Part shown: piece by piece, positions 42,171 through 51,290 of the stretch
How the letters are laid out: the number at the start of each line of letters is the position of its first letter
Position numbering within the stretch: the first letter of the stretch is position 1
Source: Alphaproteobacteria bacterium
GTDB lineage: Bacteria; Pseudomonadota; Alphaproteobacteria; Rhodobacterales; Rhodobacteraceae
Assembly: GCA_030425925.1 (NCBI GenBank)
Contig: JAUHZO010000018.1
Coordinates: forward strand, 1-64,000
DNA: 64,000 nucleotides
Direction: 5' to 3'
Position numbers and translations under genes: made by a program
Notes under the pieces: model-generated
The model's database searches: none
Told to the model about the DNA's origin: nothing
The model's input: only the letters and a program-made list of their open reading frames with translations

Positions 42171-43175
42171 TCAGTTCAGCGCAAACCCGCCCTCGGGCAG
42201 GTAGGCATCGGAGAAGTAAAGCGACGCGTCCGGCTCGGAATTGAACTCGTAGGTCAGCTTCATCTGCTCGATGGCATTGGCAAAGCGCGCCGCATCGATC
42301 CCGCCCATGCCGTTGGCCATGGTGTAATCGGTGACAACGTTGGCCGCGATGGCCAGTTCCAGCCGGCGGGTCTCCAGCGCGGCATCGGCGGCCACGTTGC
42401 GCGGCATCAGGCTGTCCGAGACAGCAGACGCCGGATCGGCGATGGCATCGGTCCAGCCCTTGGCCACAGCGGCAAGAAAGCCCTTGACCGCGTCGGCATT
42501 CGCGGCGGCGAACTCGGTGTTCACGATGATCGCGTTGCCGTAAAGGTCGACGCCATGATCGGCCATCAGGATGGTCGAGATGTCGTCTTCGGGCACGCCC
42601 AGGCGCACGAGGTTCAGGTAGGACGAAAAGCTGAAGCCGGTGACGGCGGCCACTTCGCCCTGCGCCAGCATCGGCTCGCGCGTGGGAAAGCCCACCGGCT
42701 CGACGGTGATGGCGTCCACGTCAAGGCCGGTTTCGGCGGCAAAGATCGGGAACTGCGCCCAGGCCCCATCCGGCGGCGGCGCCCCCAGGACCCGGCCTTC
42801 GAGATCGGCGGGCGCTTCGACGCCCAGCGACTTGCGGCCCACGATGGCGAAGGGCGGCTTGTCATAGATCATCATGACCGCGGTCACCGGCGCTCCGGGG
42901 TTCTGGTCGAGGAACTTGATCAGCGAGTTGATGTCGGCAAAGCCCACCGGAAACGCCCCGGTGGCCACCTTGGGAATCGCGTCAAGCGACCCCTGGCCGG
43001 CCGAGATCTCGACCGACAGGTCGGACTCGCCGAAATAGCCCTTGTCGATGGCCACAAAATAGGGCGCGGCGGGGCCTTCGAATTTCCAGTCGAGCGCGAA
43101 CGGCATGGCCGTTTCGGACTGGGCCACGGTGGCGAGCGTCAGCCCGGCAGCGGCGGCAAAAGCGCGGTGGAACAT
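42171..43175 (-). CDS. ABC transporter substrate-binding protein, NMT1/THI5-like
   Basis: Periplasmic binding protein of 334 residues with a signal peptide ending near MFHRAFAAAAGLTLATVAQSETA. The PYFVAIDKGYFGE segment and the GSLDAIPKVATGAFPVGFADIN segment are typical of the NMT1/THI5/SsuA group, whose ligands include pyrimidine precursors, sulfonates and nitrate-like compounds. It is first in a minus-strand operon with ATPase and permease. AAGGAGG precedes the ATG. I see no TPP-type riboswitch upstream, so thiamine precursor uptake is not supported. Confidence 0.85.
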   Translation of the reverse strand: MFHRAFAAAAGLTLATVAQSETAMPFALDWKFEGPAAPYFVAIDKGYFGESDLSVEISAGQGSLDAIPKVATGAFPVGFADINSLIKFLDQNPGAPVTAVMMIYDKPPFAIVGRKSLGVEAPADLEGRVLGAPPPDGAWAQFPIFAAETGLDVDAITVEPVGFPTREPMLAQGEVAAVTGFSFSSYLNLVRLGVPEDDISTILMADHGVDLYGNAIIVNTEFAAANADAVKGFLAAVAKGWTDAIADPASAVSDSLMPRNVAADAALETRRLELAIAANVVTDYTMANGMGGIDAARFANAIEQMKLTYEFNSEPDASLYFSDAYLPEGGFALN

Positions 43176-43327
43176 CTATACCTCCTTGTCGTGCGCGTTG
43201 GGCGCTACGGTTTCTTGGCGGCACGCCCTTTGCCAGTGCGGACCGGGCGGCGTCGGAGGGACAGTGCCGTTTGCCTGTTGATTAGGCAAGCGATTCCGGA
43301 CTTGCCCGTTCCGGCGGCGACGGGCGG

Positions 43328-43666
43328 TCAGCCGCCCAGCATCCCCCGCGGGCACCAGAAGCCGGTGTAAAGCCCGTAACAGGTGGCGCTGCGGCCGAAC
43401 CCTTCCAGATCGAAGCGGCTGTAAAGCTGGCGGTTGTCGCGGGTGATGTCGATGCCGGTGCGCACCAGGCTGTAGCATCCGTCCCGGTCGACCCGGCAGG
43501 CCAAGAGGGCGGCGGCATCGAGGCCCGAGCCGGTACCCAGCGACTGGCTGTCCACCGCCGCGATGACCTGCCGTTTCAGTTCGGCCTCGGCGTCTTCCAT
43601 CGAGGGATTGGTGAGCCATGCACCGATGGCGGCCATGGTGAGCATGCCGAGGAGGAACTTGAACAT
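43328..43666 (-). CDS. DUF4359-like small exported protein
   Basis: A 112-residue protein with one N-terminal hydrophobic segment (FLLGMLTMAAIGAWL) followed by TNPSMEDAEAEL, the pattern of the DUF4359 family. The rest is small and soluble, with four cysteines (residues 57, 64, 95, 104) that could form disulfides outside the membrane. It stands alone between the ABC binding protein and a HAD gene. Function is unknown. Confidence 0.75.
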   Translation of the reverse strand: MFKFLLGMLTMAAIGAWLTNPSMEDAEAELKRQVIAAVDSQSLGTGSGLDAAALLACRVDRDGCYSLVRTGIDITRDNRQLYSRFDLEGFGRSATCYGLYTGFWCPRGMLGG

Positions 43667-43789
43667 GGGGCCCCTTTCACGGGATCTGACTCTGGGAAAT
43701 GGCGTGCGGCCCGCCCCCCCTGACAGGGGAGGGTCCGGTGGCGATGGCCGTGCTGTACTGCCGGGCCCCGCGCTTGTCGAGACGGCGGA

Positions 43790-44437
43790 TCAGAGCGGCA
43801 GGTCGAACCCCGCCTTGCGCGCGCCCTCGATCAGGCTGGGCGCGACGTGGTGGGCGTGATCGGTGGGGGGCGTGGTCATGTCGGGCACCAGCACCACCTG
43901 CATGCCGGCCGCAAAGGCCGAGCGCGATCCCGGCCCGCTGTCCTCGAACGCCAGGCAGCGCGCGGGGTCGACGCCCAGCTGGCGGGCAGCCAGCAGATAG
44001 GGATCGGGGGCTGGTTTGCGGTGGGTGACGTCATCGGCGGTCACCACCACCTCGAAGAACCGCGCCAGCCCGGTTTCGGACAGCTTGCGCGTGGCGGCTC
44101 TGGTCCCCGACGAGGTGGCGACGGCCAGCGGCAGGCCCTGGCCGGCAAGCGCGGTCAGAAGCGCCTCGGCCCCCTCGCGCGCGGGGATGCCGGCGGCAAA
44201 GCGGGTGTGGATCTCGGCATCCCAGTCGCGGTTGAGCGCGTCGAGATCCGTCTCCGGCAGGGCCGCACGCAGGATGCGCTGCCCGGTGGGGCCGTCGGTG
44301 CCGAGGATCTGCCCGAAAAGGTCATGCGTCATCCGTGTGCCGTGGCGGGCAAAGACCGTCTCGCCCGCCTCGTACATCAGGCGTTCGGTATCGACGAGAG
44401 TGCCGTCGAGGTCGAAAATCACGGCGTCAAAGGGCAT
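43790..44437 (-). CDS. HAD family hydrolase (beta-phosphoglucomutase-like)
   Basis: Phosphatase of 215 residues with a cap domain inserted after motif I. Motif I is IFDLDGTLVDTE near the N-terminus, motif II VATSSGT, motif III KPAPDPYLLA and motif IV AFEDSGPGSRSA. The start ATG at 44437 lies just before the first strand; an ATG at 44491 would run into the intergenic repeat. The substrate is a small phosphate ester, not identifiable further. Confidence 0.87.
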   Translation of the reverse strand: MPFDAVIFDLDGTLVDTERLMYEAGETVFARHGTRMTHDLFGQILGTDGPTGQRILRAALPETDLDALNRDWDAEIHTRFAAGIPAREGAEALLTALAGQGLPLAVATSSGTRAATRKLSETGLARFFEVVVTADDVTHRKPAPDPYLLAARQLGVDPARCLAFEDSGPGSRSAFAAGMQVVLVPDMTTPPTDHAHHVAPSLIEGARKAGFDLPL

Positions 44438-44467
44438 GTCGCGCTCCGTTGTTGGTGGTCTGCCGCC

Positions 44468-44520
44468 CCTCACCCTGCCCCTCTCCCCCAAGGGGAGAGG
44501 GGACCTGTTGCGCGGGGCGG
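44468..44520. repeat. Dispersed intergenic repeat of the CTCTCCCCC-GGGGAGAG type, copy 1
   Basis: Contains CCTCACCCT, an inverted repeat CTCTCCCC at 44481-44488 with GGGGAGAG at 44492-44499, and the right flank GGGACCTGTTGCGCGGGG. The same order and flank are seen at 53388-53440. It lies between cpdB and the HAD gene on the minus-strand side. Confidence 0.8.
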
Positions 44521-44591
44521 GTCATGGGGCGCTCTAACGACAAAACGGGCGGCTGGATAGCCGCCCGCCTGTCACGCTTTGTGTCCCGAGC

Positions 44592-46559
44592 TTACAGCTT
44601 GATGCGGAAGGCCGCGAAGCCGTCTGCGGCTTCGCCCGCGTCCTCGATCGTCACGCCCTTGACGTCGCCCATGTAGTCGCGCGCCCTGGGGCCGGTTTCG
44701 AACAGCACGGTGGTGCCTTCCAGCGGTGCGAAGGACCAGTTGGCATCCGCCGACGGATTGATCGTGCCCTGTTCCACGATGTAGCGGACGATGACGTCGC
44801 GGTTGGTGTCGGGGGCCTCGAAGATGATCGTGTCGCCCATCGCGCCGGGGAAGCTGCCGCCGCCCGAGGCGCGGTAGTTGTTGGTGGCGATCACGAATTC
44901 CATGTCCGGCGTGACCGGTTCGCCGTTATAGGCAAGGTTCACGATGCGGCTGGCCTCTGCCTGCGCCAGCCCGCCCTTGGGGTCGTATTTCGACGGCTGG
45001 CTGAGGTCGATCTGGTAGGTCACCCCGTCGATCACGTCGAAATTGTAGCTGGGGAAGTCGGGGTTCAGCAGCGCCGCGTCCTGCGCACCCGGCTCAACCT
45101 GGTTGAACATGCCCGCGGAGCGTTCCAGCCAGTCCTTGACCTCGGCCCCGGTGACCTTCACCGCGCGCACGGTGTTGGGGTAGAGGTAGAGGTCGGCCAC
45201 GTTCTTGATCGCCACGTCGCCCGCGGCCACGTCGGTGTAATACTCCGGACCGCCACGGCCGCCGGCCTTGAACGGTGCGGCGGCCGACAGGATCGGCAGG
45301 CCGGCATATTCGGTATTGGCCAGCATCTGTTCGATGTACCACTTCTGGGCAATCGACACGATCTGCACCGACGGATCGTCGGCCACCAGCGCAAAGTAGC
45401 TGTGCAGCGGGGCCGAGGTCTTGCCCACCGCGCGGCGCACATAGGCCAGCGTTTCCTCGTGGTCCTGCCGGACGGCCTCGATCACCGCCGCGTCGTCCTC
45501 GACCAGTGCGGTGATGGAACGGTCTTCGTTGCGGCGCGAGATCGGGCGGGCCTCGGTCTCGGACGAGACCACGCGCCATGCATTGCCGTCCCGCTCCAGC
45601 AGCAGGTCGATCAGGCCCAGATGCGAGCCCCAGAAGCCGCCCATGACAGCCGGCTTGCCATGGATCGTGCCCTTGTCAGCGTCCACCGCGGCGTAATCGG
45701 CATAGGTGGGCGAGGGGAAGACCAGGTGGCTGTGGCCGGTGACCAGCGCGTCGATGCCGTCGACCTGGGCCAGCGGCACGCTGGCATTCTCCATCCCGTC
45801 TGCGCGCTGGGCCGACCCGATGCCGGAATGCGACAGCGCGATGATGATGTCGGCGCCTTCCTCGCGCATCTGCGGCACATAGGCCTCGGCGGTGGCGACG
45901 ATGTCGCGCGCGGTCACGTTGCCTTCGAGATGCTTGCGGTCCCAGTTCATCACCTGCGGCGGGGTGAAGCCGATCACGCCCACCTTGATCGGATGCGTGT
46001 TGCCCGCTCCGTCGGTCAGCATGCGGTCAAGGATGACATAGGGGGCGAACAGCGTCTCGTCCTCGCGCGGGGATGCGCCTTCGGACTTGGCGATGTTGGC
46101 CAGAACCACCGGGAAGTCGGCCCCCGCCATCGACTTTTCGAGGAAGGAGATGCCGTAGTTGAACTCGTGGTTGCCGATGGTGGCGGCGTCAAAGCCCAGG
46201 GTGTTCATGGCGGTCACGATCGGGTGCATGTCGCCTTCGGCCATGCCGCGTTCATAGGCGATGTAATCGCCCATCGGGTTGCCCTGCAGGAAGTCGCCAT
46301 TGTCCACCAACAGCGTGTTGGTCGCCTCGGCCCGGATGTCGCTGATGATCGACGCGGTGCGCGACAGGCCGACGGTGTCGACGGGACGGTCGGCGTAATA
46401 GTCGTAGGGATAGACATGGACGTGGATGTCGGTCGTTTCCATGATCCGCAGATGCGCCTGGTTGGCGGCGGCCCTGGCAGAGAAGGGGTGCAGCGTGATC
46501 AAGGCAGCTCCGGCCGTGGTGCCAGCCAGGAACTGGCGGCGGGTGACATTGTGTTTCAT
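44592..46559 (-). CDS. cpdB: Bifunctional 2',3'-cyclic-nucleotide phosphodiesterase/3'-nucleotidase
   Basis: Periplasmic enzyme releasing phosphate from nucleotides outside the cell. The 655-residue protein starts MKHNVTRRQFLAGTTAG, a twin-arginine signal. The metallophosphatase domain shows ETTDIHVHV, DNGDFLQGN, GNHEFNYG and VTGHSHLVFP. The C-terminal 5'-nucleotidase domain has the substrate-binding NNYRASGGGSFPG. The ATG at 46559 is right at the signal; the longer frame to 46856 is not needed. Probably a single-gene unit used for phosphorus or nucleoside scavenging. Confidence 0.92.
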   Translation of the reverse strand: MKHNVTRRQFLAGTTAGAALITLHPFSARAAANQAHLRIMETTDIHVHVYPYDYYADRPVDTVGLSRTASIISDIRAEATNTLLVDNGDFLQGNPMGDYIAYERGMAEGDMHPIVTAMNTLGFDAATIGNHEFNYGISFLEKSMAGADFPVVLANIAKSEGASPREDETLFAPYVILDRMLTDGAGNTHPIKVGVIGFTPPQVMNWDRKHLEGNVTARDIVATAEAYVPQMREEGADIIIALSHSGIGSAQRADGMENASVPLAQVDGIDALVTGHSHLVFPSPTYADYAAVDADKGTIHGKPAVMGGFWGSHLGLIDLLLERDGNAWRVVSSETEARPISRRNEDRSITALVEDDAAVIEAVRQDHEETLAYVRRAVGKTSAPLHSYFALVADDPSVQIVSIAQKWYIEQMLANTEYAGLPILSAAAPFKAGGRGGPEYYTDVAAGDVAIKNVADLYLYPNTVRAVKVTGAEVKDWLERSAGMFNQVEPGAQDAALLNPDFPSYNFDVIDGVTYQIDLSQPSKYDPKGGLAQAEASRIVNLAYNGEPVTPDMEFVIATNNYRASGGGSFPGAMGDTIIFEAPDTNRDVIVRYIVEQGTINPSADANWSFAPLEGTTVLFETGPRARDYMGDVKGVTIEDAGEAADGFAAFRIKL

Positions 46560-46750
46560 GGGCGTGGTCCACCTGTCGGCATTGATGATTGCGCCACGGT
46601 AAGACCTGTTTCCTACAGACTTGTGAAGGAACCGCAAATGGCGGTGGATTGCAATCGCAGATTGCAGCGGCGACGCAGCAGGGAATTGCCAATCCCGGCC
46701 GGGCGGGGCAGTGTCCGGCCAGAACGAGAGCCAGAACAGGGGGGCAGGCG

Positions 46751-47719
46751 ATGCAACATGCGGAACAGGTGACCTTTGGCGGCTCGGCGCTGGACCGGGC
46801 GGCGGAACTGCGCACGGACATCCCGGCCCTGGCCGCGGCGATGACCGATGGCGCATCGCGCACGGTGCTGATCTGGCGCGGCAAGCCGCTGGTGACGGGT
46901 GAGGCGGCGCTGACGCTGTGCCGTCTGCCGCTGGACCACCCGGTGCTGGCCGAGGCGCAGGTGCCGCCGATCCTGCTGGGGCGCGAGGATGGCAACGCGA
47001 TTTTTGCGCACGACATCTCGGCCTGGCAACCGGCCGATCTGGACGCCGAGCAGATGGGCCGCTTTCTCGACCCGACAGAGCAGCGCCATCCCGGCCTGCC
47101 GGACACGATGCGCTTTGCCGAACTGCGCGCGATCATGACCCGGCTGGAGGCGCGCGATGCCGAACTGGCGGCGACGGCCAAGGCGATCCACGGCTGGCAC
47201 GCCACGCATGGCTTCTGTGCCCGCTGCGGGGCTGCGTCCGAGGTCTATCAGGCGGGCTGGCAGCGGATCTGCCCCGCCTGCGGCGGCCAGCATTTTCCGC
47301 GCACCGACCCGGTGGTGATCATGCTGATCACCCATGGCAACCGCTGCCTTCTGGGCCGCTCGCCCGGCTGGCCCGAGGGGATGTATTCCTGCCTTGCCGG
47401 TTTCGTGGAACCGGGCGAGACCATCGAGGCCGCGGTGCGGCGCGAGACGTTCGAGGAGGCCGGCATCCGGGTGGGCGCGGTGCGCTACCTGTCTAGCCAG
47501 CCCTGGCCGTTTCCGTCCTCGCTGATGTTCGGCTGCCACGGCGCGGCGCTGAGCGACGCCATCACCGTCGACCCCGCGGAACTGGAGGACGCGCGCTGGA
47601 TGACGCGCGAAGAGGTGGCCGACGCCTTTGCCGGGCTGCGCAGCGACATCAAACCGGCGCGAAAGGGGGCAATTGCCCATTTTCTGCTGCGCAATTGGCT
47701 TGCGGACAGATTGGATTGA
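46751..47719 (+). CDS. nudC: NAD+ diphosphatase (Nudix)
   Basis: Hydrolyses NAD(H) and removes NAD caps from RNA. The 322-residue protein has the N-terminal half seen in NudC, the four-cysteine zinc ribbon (GFCARCGAAS and RICPACGGQHF) near residue 155-180, and the Nudix box AGFVEPGETIEAAVRRETFEEAG near 216-238. The SQPWPFPSSLMF segment is the NudC-specific SQPWPFPxS motif. Start at 46751 has GGGGGCAGGCG upstream. Confidence 0.93.
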   Translation: MQHAEQVTFGGSALDRAAELRTDIPALAAAMTDGASRTVLIWRGKPLVTGEAALTLCRLPLDHPVLAEAQVPPILLGREDGNAIFAHDISAWQPADLDAEQMGRFLDPTEQRHPGLPDTMRFAELRAIMTRLEARDAELAATAKAIHGWHATHGFCARCGAASEVYQAGWQRICPACGGQHFPRTDPVVIMLITHGNRCLLGRSPGWPEGMYSCLAGFVEPGETIEAAVRRETFEEAGIRVGAVRYLSSQPWPFPSSLMFGCHGAALSDAITVDPAELEDARWMTREEVADAFAGLRSDIKPARKGAIAHFLLRNWLADRLD

Positions 47720-47775
47720 CCGGCGATATCGGCTAGACCAAACGCCATCAGAACCACAACGGACGGGCAGCAGGA

Positions 47776-48243
47776 ATGCAGTTGACAGCGCGCGAGGATA
47801 TCGAGGCCCCCCTCGACCGGGTTTTTGCCGAGATCACCAATTTCGACTCCATCGAACGGCAGGCCCTGCGCCGCGGTGTCGAGGTGCGGCGCACCGACGA
47901 GGTGGCGGGCCCCGCTGCGGGCATGTCCTGGCGGGCCGGGTTCGGCTTTCGCGGCAAGATGCGCGAGGCCGACATCACGCTGCGCGAATACACCCCGCCC
48001 GAACGGCTGGTCTTTGACAGCGAGGTCGGCGGGCTTGAGGCCAAGACGGTGATCGAACTGGTGCCGCTGTCGCGCGGACGCACCCGGATCAACCTCGTGT
48101 CGCAACTGGTGCCCAAGACGCTGTCGGCGCGGCTTCTGGTGCAGTCGCTGAAACTGGCCAAGGGCGGCATCGACAAGCGCTTTCGCACCCGTATCGCCCG
48201 CTTTGCCAGGGAACTGGAAGACCGGCTGAAATCGCCGTTCTGA
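47776..48243 (+). CDS. SRPBCC family protein
   Basis: A START-like lipid or ligand-binding protein of 155 residues in a single domain: MQLTAREDIEAPLDRVFAEI, then WRAGFGFRGKMREADITLRE. No signal peptide. The role is unknown; such proteins bind hydrophobic ligands or shield polyketide-like compounds. It lies 56 bases after nudC on the same strand and 53 before the DUF4198 gene. Confidence 0.8.
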   Translation: MQLTAREDIEAPLDRVFAEITNFDSIERQALRRGVEVRRTDEVAGPAAGMSWRAGFGFRGKMREADITLREYTPPERLVFDSEVGGLEAKTVIELVPLSRGRTRINLVSQLVPKTLSARLLVQSLKLAKGGIDKRFRTRIARFARELEDRLKSPF

Positions 48244-48296
48244 GCCTGTTTGACACGCAGAGGCGGTGCCGGCACCGCCAACGGAAAGGATTTGGG

Positions 48297-49103
48297 ATGT
48301 TTCGCCCGCTCGCGTTGACAGCGCTTCTGCTTCTGGCCCCGCCGGCCTTTGCGCATGAATTCTGGATCGACCCGCTGGACTTTGCCCCGCCGCCGGACGC
48401 GCCGGTGCGTGCCGAAATCCGGGTGGGTCAGAATTTTGTTGGCGCCGGCTACAGCTTCAACCCCCAGCAGTTCCGGCGGTTCGACATCGTGACGGCGGAC
48501 GGCGTGGTGCCGGTGGAGGGCCGGGCGGGCGACCGCCCCGCGCTGGACATGGCGCTGCCCGAACCGGGGCTGGCCATCCTGGTGCACCAGACCACCGACA
48601 CCCGTCTGCGCTATACCGAGTGGGAAAAGTTCGTCACCTTCTGCACGCACAAGGATTTCCGCTGGGTCCTTGAACGGCACGAGGCGCGCGGCCTGCCGCG
48701 CAGCGATTTCCGCGAGTTGTATTCGCGCCATGCCAAGGCGCTGGTCGCCGCCGGCGGCGACGGGGCCGGGCAGGACCGGGTGGTGGGGCTGACGGTCGAG
48801 ATCGTGGCGCTGGCCAATCCCTATACCGACGACCTGTCGGACGGTCTGCCGGTGCAGGTGGTCTATCAGGGGCAGGTGCGTGCGGATGTGCAGGTGGAAC
48901 TGTTTGCCCGCGACCCGGACGGAGAGGTGTCGGTCAGCCTGCACCGCACCGGGCCGGACGGCATCGCCCGTCTGCCGGTGGTGGCCGGGCACAGCTATCT
49001 GGCCGATCACGTGGTGATGCGCGAGCTTGACCCGGGCGACGATCCCGCCGCGCCGGTCTGGGAAAGCCTCTGGGCCTCGCTGACCTTCGCGGTGCCGGAA
49101 TGA
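48297..49103 (+). CDS. DUF4198 domain-containing exported protein
   Basis: Periplasmic protein of 268 residues with a signal peptide ending at AFAHEFWIDP; the His just after the cleavage site is a hallmark of this family, which is often linked with metal uptake. Two beta-rich parts follow, the last with GLPVQVVYQGQVRADVQVELF like the carboxypeptidase regulatory fold. The stop overlaps the next gene as ATGA. No metal transporter is nearby, so the link with nickel or cobalt is only a family trend. Confidence 0.82.
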   Translation: MFRPLALTALLLLAPPAFAHEFWIDPLDFAPPPDAPVRAEIRVGQNFVGAGYSFNPQQFRRFDIVTADGVVPVEGRAGDRPALDMALPEPGLAILVHQTTDTRLRYTEWEKFVTFCTHKDFRWVLERHEARGLPRSDFRELYSRHAKALVAAGGDGAGQDRVVGLTVEIVALANPYTDDLSDGLPVQVVYQGQVRADVQVELFARDPDGEVSVSLHRTGPDGIARLPVVAGHSYLADHVVMRELDPGDDPAAPVWESLWASLTFAVPE

Positions 49104-50509
49104 GCCTGGTCGATACCCTGCGCGCCAGCCTTGGCGAGAGCGCGGTCCTGACCGGCGAGGACGCCGCGCCCTGGGCGCAGGACTGGACCGGCATGTATCA
49201 CTGGACGCCGCTTTGCGTCGCGCGGCCGCGTGACACCGGGCAGGTCTCGGCCGTGCTGCGTGTGGCCCATGAAAGCGGCACGCCGGTGGTGCCGGTGGGC
49301 GGCAATACCGGGCTTGCCGCGGGCACCTATGGCGAAGGGGCGATCATGCTCTCGCTCGACCGGATGGACGCGATCCGCGAAATCCGCCCCGCCGCGCGGC
49401 TGGCGGTGGTGGAGGCCGGTGTCATCCTGAGCGCGCTGCACGATGCAACAGAGCCTTACGGCCTGAGCTTCCCGATGACGTTCGGGGCCAAGGGATCGGC
49501 GCGGGTGGGGGGCTTTCTGTCCACCAATGCCGGCGGGTCGAACGTGCTGCGCTACGGTAACACCCGCGACCTGGTGCTGGGCATCGAGGTGGTGCTGGCG
49601 GACGGGCGCGTGATGGACCTGATGAGCGCGCTGCACAAGGACAATTCCGGCCTCAACCTGCGCCACCTGATGATCGGGGCCGAAGGCACGCTGGGCGTGA
49701 TCACGGCGGCCGTGCTGAAACTGGTCCCAAGGCCCCGCGCCTATGCCACGGCGATGGTGGCGACGGCGTCGCTTGAGGCGGCGCTGGAGCTGCTGAACCG
49801 CCTGCAGGAGGCGACGGGCGGCGCAGTGGAGGCGTTCGAATACATGAGCCCGCGCCACGTGGCGGAATACCAGCGGATGCACCCCGAGGCGCGTGCGCCT
49901 TTCGAGATTCCACGCGACGTCAACATCCTGGTCGAGGTCGGCGCCACCGCGCCCCGCGACGCAGCGCCCGGCCCGGACGGCAGCGTGCCGCTGGTGGGTT
50001 TCCTGGAACAGACGCTGGCCGCCCTCATGGAGGACGGCGCGGTGCTGGACGCGGCCGTCGCCCAGAACGAGACGCAGCGCAGCGCCATGTGGGCCCGCCG
50101 CGAGGCCGCCGCCGAGGTCGCCATGTCGCGCCGTCCGGTCATCAACAACGACATCGCCGTGGCGCTGGACCAGGTCTCGGTCTTCCTCGACCGGATGGCA
50201 GCGCGCCTGCCGCAGATAGATTCCGGGGCTGAGACGGTGGTGGTGTCGCATCTGGGCGACGGGAACGTGCATTACTCGGTCTGGCCCTCGGGCGACGATC
50301 CGGCGCTCAAGGACGCGATCATGGAAGCGGTGGAGGACGAGGTGCTGGCGCTGGGCGGGTCGTTCTCGGCCGAGCACGGGATCGGGATCATCAAGAAACC
50401 GTCCATGGCGCGGCGCAAGGACCGGGTGGCCGTGGACGCGATGAAGGCGATCAAGGCGGCACTGGATCCCAAGGGCATTCTCAATCCCGGGAAGGTTTTC
50501 CCCGACTGA
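49100..50509 (+). CDS. FAD-binding oxidoreductase, D-lactate/D-2-hydroxyacid dehydrogenase-like
   Basis: A 469-residue flavoprotein of the GlcD/DLD type. PVVPVGGNTGLAAGTYGEGA and ARVGGFLSTNAGGSNVLRYG bind FAD in the PCMH domain. The C-terminal cap has VVVSHLGDGNVHYSVWP, AEHGIGIIKK and GILNPGKVFPD, the pattern of D-2-hydroxyglutarate/D-lactate dehydrogenases. It converges on a GDPD gene after three bases. The exact hydroxyacid is not fixed by the sequence. Confidence 0.88.
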   Translation: MSLVDTLRASLGESAVLTGEDAAPWAQDWTGMYHWTPLCVARPRDTGQVSAVLRVAHESGTPVVPVGGNTGLAAGTYGEGAIMLSLDRMDAIREIRPAARLAVVEAGVILSALHDATEPYGLSFPMTFGAKGSARVGGFLSTNAGGSNVLRYGNTRDLVLGIEVVLADGRVMDLMSALHKDNSGLNLRHLMIGAEGTLGVITAAVLKLVPRPRAYATAMVATASLEAALELLNRLQEATGGAVEAFEYMSPRHVAEYQRMHPEARAPFEIPRDVNILVEVGATAPRDAAPGPDGSVPLVGFLEQTLAALMEDGAVLDAAVAQNETQRSAMWARREAAAEVAMSRRPVINNDIAVALDQVSVFLDRMAARLPQIDSGAETVVVSHLGDGNVHYSVWPSGDDPALKDAIMEAVEDEVLALGGSFSAEHGIGIIKKPSMARRKDRVAVDAMKAIKAALDPKGILNPGKVFPD

Positions 50510-50512
50510 CGT

Positions 50513-51217
50513 TCAGGACAGCGCCTTGAGGCAGGTCTCAAGGTGGTCGTGGTTGATGTAGTCCACGCCCAGGTTGGTCATCTTGCGGAAGAGACCGGCG
50601 TCATCGGCCTCGGTATAGCCCATGATCTCCAGCCCGCGCGCGCGGGCGGCGTCGAGGATGGCGGGCTGCAGTTCTTCGGCTTCCAGTTCCACCATGTCGG
50701 CATGGTAGACCTCTTGCGCCACCGTCACGGTGCGCGCGATCGACAGCGTGATCATGCGCCGGACATGGGGCGCGGCCTGGCGCAGCGCCGCGCGCATCTC
50801 GGGCTTGAAGGAAAAGGTGAAGACGGCGTCTTCCATCCCGGTCTCCTTCAGGATGCCGGCGAGCGCCATGGCCGAGCACCACTTGACCTCCACATAGGCC
50901 CCGGCCCCGCGCGCTTTCAGATGCGCGAGATAGGCGTCGAGGCGGGGCAGGCGGGTGCCTTCGAAGGCGGGCGCGAACCAGCGCCCGGCGTCGAGCCTGT
51001 CGAGATCGCGCGAGTGCCAGTGGTCGATGGGCCCGCTGCCATCGGTGGTGCGGTCGAGCGTACGGTCATGCAGGACATAGAGCACGCCATCGGCGCTTTC
51101 GCGCACGTCAAGCTCGATGTAATGCGCGCCGCGGTCCAGCGCGGCATCGGCGGCGGGAAAGGTGTTTTCCGGCGCAAGGAGCGAGGCACCGCGATGGCAG
51201 ACGAGTTTGGGAGACAT
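50513..51217 (-). CDS. ugpQ: Glycerophosphodiester phosphodiesterase
   Basis: Cleaves glycerophosphodiesters to glycerol-3-phosphate and an alcohol. The 234-residue protein opens with VCHRGASLLAPENTFPA and then IELDVRESADGVLYVLHDRTLDRTT, the GDPD active site. It lacks a signal peptide, so it acts on imported substrates like E. coli UgpQ. It is the last gene of the minus-strand run from the ABC binding protein, separated from the preceding gene by a pair of hairpins. The symbol is by similarity and context. Confidence 0.87.
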   Translation of the reverse strand: MSPKLVCHRGASLLAPENTFPAADAALDRGAHYIELDVRESADGVLYVLHDRTLDRTTDGSGPIDHWHSRDLDRLDAGRWFAPAFEGTRLPRLDAYLAHLKARGAGAYVEVKWCSAMALAGILKETGMEDAVFTFSFKPEMRAALRQAAPHVRRMITLSIARTVTVAQEVYHADMVELEAEELQPAILDAARARGLEIMGYTEADDAGLFRKMTNLGVDYINHDHLETCLKALS

Positions 51218-51234
51218 CGGTTGGTCCTGTGGCA

Positions 51235-51290
51235 GAAGACTTTTCGTCGAAAAGTCTTCGTGTCTGGAACGATTTTCTACGAAAATCGTT
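51235..51290. repeat. Tandem pair of perfect hairpins with 3-base loops, third locus
   Basis: Hairpin 1: 11-base arms 51235-51245 and 51249-51259, loop GTC. Hairpin 2: 10-base arms 51268-51277 and 51281-51290, loop TAC. The core TTTTC-loop-GAAAA is the same as at 7685-7768. The outer edge overlaps the stop codon of the phosphatase-family gene (51289-51291) by two bases. Confidence 0.86.

Noticed and set aside
43176-43327. Possible TPP riboswitch upstream of the NMT1/THI5-like binding protein
   Set aside because: I find no CTGAGA-type box or the paired conserved elements in the leader.
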